DNA of 64,000 nt, from the NCBI GenBank assembly GCA_021613535.1, contig CP075492.1, positions 620,001 through 684,000 of the forward strand, in the 5' to 3' direction. Under the pieces are notes generated by a model. That model saw only the letters and a program-made list of their open reading frames with translations. It made no database searches and was not told where the DNA came from. Position 1 is the stretch's first letter. Each line of letters begins with the position of its first letter. The translations under genes were made by a program, and so were the position numbers. Shown piece after piece: positions 12,636 to 22,200 of the stretch. The stretch comes from Adineta vaga (Eukaryota > Rotifera).

Positions 12636-14867
12636 TTAACCCCTTGAGGCCGGGGTTACTTTTCAAAAAATAACGGAAAGATTCGAAATGTTGAAGAGAG
12701 ATATTTATTGATATTGATACCAAAAGATGTCTAAAAGTATTTTAGAGTATGATAATCTTGAAAACAACCGGAAATACAAAGTCCGACATCACATTCAGTG
12801 CATTCGTATCTGGTATCAGTCCTCTTTTTAGGTCTTGTTGTCGTTTTTGCATAAACTACGCATTTTCTTTGAGGATTTTGTCTTGCTGATGTTGAAGGTA
12901 TAAGTGATGGAAAATGACAACCGATAAGTCTAATAGGATTGTCTCCGGTGCTGGGTCGACCTGTTGATGCTTTTGGCTTCGCATACATTTCAATGATTTC
13001 ATGAATGAGCTGTAATCGAAAGTCATAAAAATGAATAGTTTTACCGGTTTTTTGCTTGTATAAAATATATGAATTTAGGACAGATATATCCAGTAAATGG
13101 AAAAAAAGTTTTCTATACCATTTAACTGTCTTTCGAACACATTCAACATAACTAATCTGCATATCAGATCTGTCAACAGCACCCATATTTTCATTATAGT
13201 CCTTGACAGAAATCGGCTTTTGAATTTGCTCGTCAGTTTTGTAATCGATTTTTCCACTGTTTATCATCTTTGGTTCGTGTATCGTTGAAAGCATCGTGAC
13301 TTCACGTTTGTCCAACCAACTTTCAGCAAGTAAAATATCGGTGTGTTTATAGTCATGTTCACCTCTTTTCAGCTTGTTCATAAAATTTGGCATTCCAATT
13401 CGATTTCGTCGAACTGTACCACATGCTCCAGTTGACTTCGCATGTAACAATTCAAAAAGAATTGGACTTGTATACCAGTTATCAATGAACAAATTATGAC
13501 CTTTGTGAAGATACGAGTCCATAAGTGTCATTATAATTGAACCTGAAACTCCAAGCTGATTGTTACGTTGAATCTCTGTTTGAGATCCTGTATAAATAAT
13601 AAAATCCAGAATAAATCCAGTGCGACAATCACATAGAACAAATATTTTGATTCCGAATCGACGTCGTTTTGACGGGATATATTGTTCAAAGTATAATCGC
13701 CCTTTCCAGAGTAATAAACTTTCATCTACGCAGAGATTTCTATATGGAATCATAATCCGTTTAAACTTTTCCTTCAAATGTTGTACAACAGACTTGATTT
13801 TGTATAATCTATCCTCTTCCGATTGATCTGTGCCGGTAAAATGTAAAAATTGCAAAAGAAGCAAAAATCTGTCTCTGGCCATAATATCACCAAATATTGG
13901 CGTAGCAATCAAAGGATTAGTGGACCAGTAATCTCTGATTCGGTACTTTTTTACATGAGCCATTAATATGAAGATTGCCAAAAAAAGGTACATCTCTTCA
14001 AAATTAGTTGAAGACCATTGAGCTCGATGTGATGACGATGAATGTTTAGCGGTAGAATCTGCCTGAAATTTGTTTGTCTCGTCAACAATCATTTGTATCA
14101 GTTTTTGATCGAAAAATAGTTTGAAAATTTCTAACAGCGAGCTGTCAGTTAGATCAACAATTATTCCACAATTATTATCTTGAAATTGAAATAATGTTGG
14201 CTGAAAGTTGCCTTTTTTTTGCCATGATCTCGATATGTGATTGGAAATGTGGATTGAAGAAGTATTTTCATCATCCGAAACATCCATGGCATCCTCTGCA
14301 GCAGAGTTATTATAATCATCTTCACTTTCAGTTCCATCGTCGACTTCCATCTCTGATTCAGTTTCTGATTCATCACTAGAAACTTCGTTGATTTCATTGT
14401 TGCTGCGTTTTCTGGCTGTTGCCATTTTGATTCATAAAAGGAACAAAAACACGTAAAATAACTGTCACAAGTATCGTAATTCACCACGAGCGGATGAAGA
14501 AAGAGATGCAAACAAAAATGAATGCGAGTAGATATACACGTATTTATATATGTATACGTAAAATCGACGAAACGAGAATGTATTTTAAAAAAAGAATGCC
14601 TGATGGAAGAGAGAACATGTGTGAAGATAAGTGAAAAATATATCGTACGTCATATCAGTGGAAGATGACGTAAGGAAAGAGAGAACAAGTCATGGGTGTA
14701 AATAAAAAAGGGCCAATGAGGTTATATAATGTGGATGGCAGTATAACATATGGATGGTCTATGTGCTAGCGCGGATCATAATAGCATTATAAGAGGTATA
14801 TCCAAATCAATTATGGGTTAATTTGAAACTGGACGTATATATACGTCCCCCGGCCTCAAGAGGTTAA
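12636..14867 (-). mobile_element. Complete piggyBac transposon inserted at TTAA
   Basis: Bounded by TTAA at 12636-12639 and 14864-14867. The inner ends are inverted repeats: left CCCCTTGAGGCCGGGG (12640-12655) and the reverse complement of the right end CCTCTTGAGGCCGGGG (14848-14863), 15 of 16 matching. The 2232-bp unit carries one transposase ORF on the minus strand. It splits the last visible exon of the P-element-like pseudogene. Intact target duplication and ends suggest a fairly recent insertion. Confidence 0.95.
12731..14425 (-). CDS. piggyBac transposase
   Basis: 564 residues, within the usual 560-620 range. It excises and integrates the surrounding element at TTAA by a DDD/D hydrolase mechanism in the nucleus. 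Visible: an acidic N-terminus rich in Ser/Asp/Glu; first catalytic Asp in CVDESLLLWKGR (about residue 230); second in FIDNWYTS (about 312); third pair in MGAVDRSDMQ (about 405-408). The C-terminal cysteine-rich domain has KCVVYAK...YECTECDVGLC...C. The usual first motif is CxxC; here the second position is Tyr, so one zinc ligand appears lost. The frame is otherwise open, so the protein may be expressed but impaired in end binding. Start chosen at the first ATG (MATARKRSN), next to a basic stretch. Confidence 0.93.
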   Translation of the reverse strand: MATARKRSNNEINEVSSDESETESEMEVDDGTESEDDYNNSAAEDAMDVSDDENTSSIHISNHISRSWQKKGNFQPTLFQFQDNNCGIIVDLTDSSLLEIFKLFFDQKLIQMIVDETNKFQADSTAKHSSSSHRAQWSSTNFEEMYLFLAIFILMAHVKKYRIRDYWSTNPLIATPIFGDIMARDRFLLLLQFLHFTGTDQSEEDRLYKIKSVVQHLKEKFKRIMIPYRNLCVDESLLLWKGRLYFEQYIPSKRRRFGIKIFVLCDCRTGFILDFIIYTGSQTEIQRNNQLGVSGSIIMTLMDSYLHKGHNLFIDNWYTSPILFELLHAKSTGACGTVRRNRIGMPNFMNKLKRGEHDYKHTDILLAESWLDKREVTMLSTIHEPKMINSGKIDYKTDEQIQKPISVKDYNENMGAVDRSDMQISYVECVRKTVKWYRKLFFHLLDISVLNSYILYKQKTGKTIHFYDFRLQLIHEIIEMYAKPKASTGRPSTGDNPIRLIGCHFPSLIPSTSARQNPQRKCVVYAKTTTRPKKRTDTRYECTECDVGLCISGCFQDYHTLKYF

Positions 14868-15012
14868 ATAATTAGTATTTTTTAGGGTAACGATTGTGGC
14901 TAAGATTGAGGATATGAACCGAGAAGTAGTATCCATATGGATTCTTACCCTAACACCACAACATATATATTTTGATCTGATTGCTGTGCTATTTCGTCAG
15001 AGAATAAAAAAT
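14868..15012. other. Right flank of the piggyBac insertion
   Basis: Sequence following the duplicated TTAA. Joining it to 12635 gives an immediate in-frame stop (TAA), so the interrupted pseudogene did not continue in this frame. No further homologous motif is visible before the tRNA gene. Confidence 0.4.
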
Positions 15013-15084
15013 CCCTCTGTAATGTAGTGGTCATCATCTCTGATTGTAGCTCAGGTAATCTCGGTTCGATTCCGAGCGGAGGGA
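15013..15084 (+). tRNA. tRNA with GTA anticodon (Tyr), body resembling tRNA-His
   Basis: A cloverleaf folds well. The acceptor CCCTCTG pairs with CGGAGGG (one G-T). The D stem has 3 of 4 pairs with A14, G18, G19 and A21 present. The anticodon stem TCTGA/TCAGG encloses the loop TTGTAGC, anticodon GTA. The T arm CTCGG-TTCGATT-CCGAG is perfect. A T-run terminator follows at 15090. C1-G72 and A73 suit eukaryotic tRNA-Tyr. There is no intron, unlike most animal tRNA-Tyr genes, and the D-arm, anticodon-arm and T-arm wording (TAGTGGT, CTCTG, TTGTxGC, CTCGGTTCGAxTCCGAG) is close to tRNA-His. Could be a functional Tyr isoacceptor or a recoded or pseudo tRNA. Confidence 0.75.
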
Positions 15085-15243
15085 ACTATTTTTTTGCTTT
15101 TCATAATTACTCTATACCTGTATATCATTTCTTTCCTTATCAAAGAAAAGAAATGCGTCATTTTGATTCTTTCATTGAAAAGAGAAAGGAGAGAAAATGA
15201 ATGCAAACGTATGATGTAATGCTGAATGATGCAAAAAGAATTA

Positions 15244-15315
15244 TATCCAAGCCGGGATTTGAACCCGGGTATTGGCGGTGAAAGCGCCACATCCTAACCG
15301 CTAGACTACATGGAT
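15244..15315 (-). tRNA. tRNA-Glu (TTC)
   Basis: On the minus strand: acceptor ATCCATG/CTTGGAT (6 of 7 pairs, one T-T mismatch), D arm TAGTCTAGCGGTTAGGAT, anticodon stem TGGCG/CGCCA with loop CTTTCAC giving anticodon TTC, T arm CCGGG-TTCAAAT-CCCGG, discriminator A. The A- and B-box sequences are well preserved. A TTTTT terminator lies just downstream (forward AAAAA near 15235). No intron. It converges with the GTA tRNA 160 bp away. Confidence 0.9.
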
Positions 15316-15512
15316 TTGATCTGTTTATGATGATACGAAGAAAACATTGTTACAGATGTGGGTAATGCTAGCATGGTAAAATATAAATCTCATTGATAAA
15401 TCAATAATTGATTCGCAATACAGATATTTATGAGAAAGTTTCTTGTTCCTTCTTAGTGTTTCTATTTTCAATGCAATTAGAAACACGAACTTTGTTGAGT
15501 TGTTTAATTAAT

Positions 15513-16059
15513 TCATTTTGAGGCTGTGCTTGGAAAGAGTCTCCACCACCAATGTCCCGGCGAACGATAATTCCCAAGTAAATTACATAAATTCTGAAAA
15601 TCGACAGGCAGCATTTTAACGATATTGTTATAACGATGAAATGGATCTGTAGTTCTAGCAATGACATCATAAAAGATTCTGCATCGACTTCCGTGCGTTC
15701 TATATTTTATATAAGCTAGTAACCGTTCATTACTAGTATCACATTCATCAAGATTAGAAAATGAGGTAATTATATGTAATTGATTGAACTTCTTTGGCCA
15801 TTTCTAAATCAGATTTTCTTCGAAGTTCATCCCGAAATGACTGGATCATTTCATTGCTGACAAAATCACAAAACGTTAAACAAACAACAAAATTTTCTGG
15901 CTTAGCAGGGTGGGTGTGGGCGTGGGTGTGAATGAATGTAACACCCACTCCCACACACACACACCCACAACCTTTCTCTTTTAAAAGAATTAGAACCAAA
16001 ATATCACAGTTTCGAGTAAAGTGATTTTCACATAATAAGAACTGAAATACGTTTTTCAC
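15513..16059 (-). pseudogene. Unrecognised gene fragment with a frameshift and an inserted GT-rich hairpin
   Basis: Two minus-strand frames appear to belong together. The first (16059-15754) starts MKNVFQFLLCENHF, reads through a telomere-like hairpin as a run of Cys/Val/Gly and His/Thr, then continues PENFVVCLTFCDFVSNE...ELRRKSDLEMAKEV. The second continues in another frame from about 15775 with SNLDECDTSNERLLAYIKY, then VIARTTDPFHRY, and ends HWWWRLFPSTASK at a TGA (15515-15513). I do not recognise the family. The hairpin within the frame and the frame change suggest a decayed gene; an unrecognised intron near 15775 is possible. Confidence 0.4.
15908..15969. repeat. Telomere-like GT-rich hairpin
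   Basis: Left arm GGGTGGGTGTGGGCGTGGG (from 15908) and right arm ACACCCACTCCCACACACAC (from 15941), separated by the loop aatgaatgta. The arms are degenerate TGTGGG-type repeats in inverted orientation. It lies inside an open reading frame of the unrecognised gene fragment. Confidence 0.7.
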
Positions 16060-17618
16060 GGTAAGTGTTTTAAATTCGTTTTAGTTGAGAATATCATATT
16101 TTGGATATAATCCATTGACAAAAGAAATCCTTTGGAGGTTTTGCTAGCCTAGTATCCACATGCCTCTGCTGAAAATAGGAAATTGAAACATTCCAATAAC
16201 TAGAGCAATCTACCGTCATTATAGTTTAACCGAGACTACAGCTTGGATCTTCCCTACGTCAAGTACTCACCGAAATGTTTTTCTGCCAAACCTATTTTCT
16301 AATAACTATACATTTAATTAGAAAAAAAACTTCATAGAAAAACTTTTTCTAGAAAAGTGGTTGGTTTCCGACGCATTCACTCAATAATAAAAAAAGAGGC
16401 AACGTCAAAGAAAAATGTAATGAATATATGTAATTATGCTGGCAACTAACAGGAAAGACAATGTTCTGGGATATCCTGCTAGTTGACGCCAATATTTATT
16501 TACAGCTACCTTTAAATTTTGACAAAAAAGAACAGAAATGACGAATGTAGCTAGAAAGCAATCTTTTTAACTGCTTAAAAAAACAATGTAGAACAACATT
16601 ATATTTATTGTCACGTATTAGAAAACGAAGGCAGTAGTGAAGGGTTATTTTTCTCTTGGAAAGAGAGAGAAAGAGAGCAACCATGTATATAGAGAAAAAA
16701 CATTTTAGCTTTAAATGACAGTTAGAAGTATCTTTTGGATAGAAGAAACATTCATAAAAGTAATCTAGTGTTAAAGCTGTTACTTGCTTTTTCTACATAA
16801 ACAGGTCGACAGCAATTTCTGAATAAACTCAGAATATCCGCTTTTATCGCATAACAACTGATATCTTTTTTTAGAGAACTGGTTCCACACGTAAGTAAAG
16901 TTAGCAGCGGCATCCAAAATACTGAGTGACATATAATTTCACTTAGTATCGCTTACTGATATGTGCAGGCATGCACCGAGGCCGGGAACAACCCGGGAAG
17001 GACCGAACGCATGAAGCTTGAGTCCGATTTTCTCGGGTGTGTGTGCATGCCTAGATATATGCCTAAAGGTTAGGGAGCAGCCAAGACTACCGGAATAGAT
17101 AGAGAGCATGATTTCCCAACGAACGATGCCAGTTGAGAGGGGCTTTATCCATAAATCCTTTCCCGTAATAGAAGTCCCCTCTGGAATGACCGACGTGAGA
17201 AACTTATTAGAAGCCCCATGAATTTCAAAAAGTACTTGAAGTTTTTGGAAACTTTTATTAGTATTTTCATGATATAAACTGTCAAAGCTAGGTGATTTTG
17301 AGTAAAAAACTGCTTTAAATGTTACTCAACAGGATGCAAATCTTAAAATAATACAGCAGGGTTTAATAAATACGGGAGTTTCATCCAGTATTCCTCGACA
17401 TAAGAATTTTTAGGTCAGAATTTGAGTGTTTTCTGTGGCGATTCACTATATTACTGGTCCGGACTTTTTTTATGATGAATCCCGGTTGAACTCAATGAGC
17501 TCTACCAGATACATCAACCACTTTTTTATTTTTGTTCAATTCAACAAGAAAAAAACGCCAAATACTGCGAACCTTAACATGAAGAATATACTTTTTACAT
17601 ATATTTTCTTTATTTTCC
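16060..17618. other. Non-coding stretch with a compact structured segment
   Basis: No gene supported. Between 16967 and 17182 two stems are evident: AGGCATGCAC (16967-16976) with GTGCATGCCT (17043-17052), and GAGAGGGGCTT (17135-17145) with AAGTCCCCTCT (17172-17182, one mismatch). The enclosed sequence is more GC-rich than its surroundings (CGAGGCCGGGAACAACCCGG). It could be a structured RNA, a SINE-like repeat or a MITE remnant. Confidence 0.4.
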
Positions 17619-17665
17619 GGGTGTGAGTGAGGTGTGTCTTCTACCTCTGTATCTCACCCACACCC
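17619..17665. repeat. Telomere-like hairpin
   Basis: Left arm GGGTGTGAGTGAG (17619-17631) and right arm CTCACCCACACCC (17653-17665) match at 12 of 13 positions as inverted repeats around a 21-nt loop. Same class as the copies at 5818, 15908, 22056, 37098 and 59113. Confidence 0.65.
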
Positions 17666-19234
17666 TCTGTGGTTTCGCGTAGCACCATTTTGTTTTCAGT
17701 GCACCCATATTTACCTTCACCGATTGTAGAAACCCTTGAGAGGTTTTTTGTGTACTCAAAAAGTGAGTACACTACTAAAATCGGTCAGTGTGTCCGGCCG
17801 TCCGTTTACACGATAACTCTTCACAACTGCATTCGATTGAGCTGAAACTTTGTGCACATAATTGTCTCATCAATATCTCGGTCGAGTTCGAAGACGAGAA
17901 TGATCTCTCCAGAAATGGCTGAGCTATCGAAAAAATTGTCATTTTTGACCAGACCATCCCTGAGGGGGAATACAGCGTTTTTTTGAAAAAACATTTTCTC
18001 TCAAAAGTATTTAAAACATGTATGAATCCATTCAGTTTTTAACGCTGATTCCGAATCTGATTTTGGTTTTGAGTCAAATCGTAGTTTACTAAGGAAAAAT
18101 GCTTAAAAAGGTCTCCAATGCGCAAAAACTGTATTTTAACACCGAATTGCCTAAATGCATTTCATATGATCTGCAGTTTGGGAGTTTCCCAAATGCTTGG
18201 TTTTGTAGCTAGTCGGAACGACTATCAAAAGAGAAAAACCTGATCTCCAAACCTATTGATATTGATGATCTATTATGAAAATGCTGATATGTGTATCTAT
18301 CATAGATCTTTTATAGATTCATGAGGTTGCATATGACCGTTATTCCGATAGATTCCAATACAAAAATTGATTCATAACTCAACATGAAAAATCTTGCTCA
18401 TCGAAAAATTTCTCGTGGTAATTTTGATGCATAGACATTCTAGAATGATCCATCTCTCCCATGCACTTTTTACAGTACACATAACTCTCGGATAAAATCC
18501 GAAGTTTCCGCATTTATTCTATTTCTACAGACCGATTGGGTGGCGCCCAACTCTGCTCATTCTTGGTTTCGTCACTGATGTTATCGTTCCTAGCCTCTAA
18601 CTACTGGACGTATAAGTATCTACTCACGTCTCAATGGCCTTATCGTTGTACCTCTATCTTAATGGATGCATGTGTATCACATTACTACTGTATGCATAAG
18701 ATTATATCTACACCAATAGCCATAGTTCATACTATACTTCAATGGATATGTGAATATCGAACATTCATAACATCTTAGAAAAATCCGAAGACATGCGGGT
18801 GAGCCACGCATGGAAACTTTGGATCGATAATAATCAGAAAAGGCGCACATATACAGGTGTCCACAATGCGGTTGATCTGTGGGAATTATTCATAACTACA
18901 TATCGTTCTTTATAATTAAACAATGTGAGACAGTGTATACAAATAGTCATATACACTATAGTAAGAAGTGTTTGTAACTAACATACATTTTAATTGTATA
19001 AGAAATGCTCACACAAAACTAAAAACACATCGCACACCATCTTAATAAACATAGATGAATGAACATTATACTGGACAATACTCATTCACTATTTTAATTA
19101 ATTTCAACAGTATTTCCTCTACTATAATATGTTTACTAAATAGAATATTTTTTCATTTTAGAGCAAAGTATTTAAATTATCTTTAAATCAGTTAAGTTAA
19201 TTTAGCATTTTTTGGAAAAGATTTATTCAACATA
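17666..19234. other. Repeat-like spacer upstream of the three-unit membrane gene
   Basis: No gene supported. A short palindrome GTGTACTC/GAGTACAC lies near 17750-17770. It is followed by a GTCCGGCCGTCCGTTTACACG segment and text of the style of dispersed invertebrate repeats (CGATAACTCTTCACAACTG, GAGCTGAAACTTTGTG). An 80-codon plus-strand frame at 18536-18778 has no recognisable features. The last 300 bp are AT-rich and presumably hold the promoter of the next gene. Confidence 0.35.
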
Positions 19235-22200
19235 ATGAATTCAAAGATGGTTTATGAATGGATTCATAAAAAGATGTCGAATTATAATCTTTTCATGTTG
19301 GAAGAAAATGATTATGAGGACGATGATGATAGACTTCAAGATCCAGCTACTGTTCTTAAACAACAAAAATACAAAACTTGGTTGTATGTTGTACTTCTCG
19401 CAGGTAAATAACAAATAATACATTTGCTCTTTGAAACAATTTTGTTTTCATATGACTATCAATCAGTTCATAATATAATGCGATGATATTTTTCACAAGT
19501 TTTTTGTCATTGGATCTTTATTTTAGTATGTCTTTATATATTGTTCTATGGAACTTTAATCAAAGCAGAATCTAAAACAGAGATTATCTCCAATATAACA
19601 CCTGCTATTTTTGATCAGTTGTATGCTGAACATGTTGAAACTCTTTCATGTCCATGTTCAACAATCACAATACCATACGAGAATTTTGTTTCGAACAATG
19701 TTACAATGCATCCTGTTTGCTCGAGTGTTTTCGTTAGTAAAGAATGGATTGAAGGATTATATATTGAAAATGCCACTCATTATGAAACATGGGACTTTCG
19801 AAAAGTAGCCTATTCACAGGTTAGTCAAAACCAATTTTCACGAACCATCCCATGTTTTTGATTGCGATGAAATGATCGCATCGTCGCGCATTCATATTTC
19901 GACACTATTCTAGTTATTTTTACAATAAAAACATCTTTAATCAACAGCATAATATACCAAAGTGGGTGAGTGTCAGTGATGACGCAATTTTTAGCGATCA
20001 CCACACCCTCTCAGATCTGATTGGTTCCCATGCAGACTACCGGGGTGGTGATGACTCATCTTATATATGAGTGTTCTTACAGGTGACTCATATATATGTT
20101 GAGTATCACTTACCTGTCAAAATTGACAGTTAAAATATTAATTTATCTGGTAGATGAAAATTGAACAAATGAGCTTGAATGTCTATTACATCTCCTTTTA
20201 TACCCCATTAACGATAATAACCGTTATTATTCAAAAACATCGAGTAGGTAAGCTGGAGAAAAGAGGTGACATGAACTCTAACTCGGTTTCTTTCCATCTT
20301 ACAAAAGAATATTATTTGTTAATCAATTAAGCAAAATTTGCGTTTGAGAGACAGTGAAAATGTAAATATGCATGATGTAGTTTTTGCCCTAATTAAATAG
20401 TAACAAATTATGAACAGTAACCAACCACTGAACTGACTGTTTAATCAGGAAGAACAGTTATGATAAAAAAAGAAACAAGAATAGCAGAAATCTTCACATC
20501 TACACCCTCAGTTGTTCAAATGGCAAGTCTTGCGAATGTTCAATGCATTTTGAGCAAGTTACTGATGTTGAATGGCGATGAAATTCTCAGATTTCGATGA
20601 AACTAATTCTAATCTCGAACAATTCCATTTTTTATTTCTATATAGTGAAAGTTTTATTACCTTTTCATTTTATTTATCATAACATGATTATTTCAACATT
20701 CGTATTCTTTTCATTTAGTTTGAACTTCTCTCCAAACTTTGTTTACTTTCTCGAGAAATCATTTCTCAAATTCAAACTGATGTTAACAATACCGAATTTC
20801 TAACAATTAATCTTCTACCGAGAATGCCCATTCAATTGGAAATAGATGTTACCATTGAGTCTCAGAAGAATAATGCATTCGATCGAATGATATCATTCTT
20901 GAATTATTGGGAAATAACAATTAAAAGAAACAATTTAATTTCAGCTCTTGGCACAAATTTCTTGATGTTAATAGGTTATGATACCGATGTACCTATTGTA
21001 TGCGGATTTCCGGCACTTTATAATAACACAGATTTATTTACTCTCCAACCATGTGGCGTAAGCTCATCAGCTAAGGATCCTATAAATGCAGCTTTCCTCT
21101 CTCCACAACCAATGGATCTTAACCATGTTGCACTGCAATTGTTTTTGAAAACACGACCCAATGCTACAATCGTGAACGGCTTCTTTGTAGCATGTACAGT
21201 TCTTGATGCACTTCTTGCAAGTACACTTGATTGCCTGTACGAATTGAAATGTATTCAATTGTTATTCAACTATTTTCCAAATCTCAATCAAGTTTGGATA
21301 ATTTTTCAGTATGTTTTCAACATATTTATTCTTTTGTTTAGATGAATTTCAACTGGAACAATTCGCTTTTATCTTCTAAGTATGATAATAATTCTGTAGG
21401 TGATTATTTACAAACGTTTTTTGTTACAAACTGGTCAACAAATCTGAATTATTCTTTGTACTTTGATCAATGTTCACCATCAATGTGCACATATTCAACA
21501 GCAGAGAGAAAAGATTTAGCCTATGCAATCACACTTTTTATTAGTCTTTATGGTGGTCTCATCATTATACTTCGTTTAGTTGCATCATATTTAATTAGTT
21601 TTTGGTTCAAATTTAAAAAACATTCAAATGAAATTTCTGGTAAGATTTGAGAAAACAATCCAAGAGATTTTTCATTGATTGTCAAAAAAACTGTGGCCCA
21701 CTTCTTTAATTTTTCTCTCTCTCTTCGAAACATCTCTGCATATCAAATTCACATTATCACAATATATAAAATCTGCTTATCTTATAGTTCATCAAAATAC
21801 AAATATGTTCAAACCAATTCCATCAATGAAGCAATTGAATGTATTCAAGAATATTAATGATCGAGCAGAAAACAGTATCAAACAACAAAGAGTTATCACT
21901 CGTGTCTATTTATGTCTATTGTTAGGTAAACCGAATCTCATTACGCATGTCTCCATAGGCGGCGGAACAAACTCAGTTTAGGGGAGGCTCAAAAAAAAAA
22001 GATTGAAATAACGACGAAAGAGAGAAAAAAGAATTAGTAGCTAATTTTCAGAATTGAGGGTGTGTGGATCTAGGTCTGTTTCTACAAACCTACACCCACA
22101 CCCTGACAATTAGATCTCAGTCACTTTTTGACAAACAATACGACTGTCTCGGTTCCAAAAGAATTAAGAGCTGCTCGGTGAAGTTTTTTAATCGTTGTAG

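Noticed and set aside
20044-20113. Candidate second hammerhead-like fold near TGACTCATC
   Set aside because: There is no CTGATGA plus GAAA pair with the required stems; it is just an inverted repeat.
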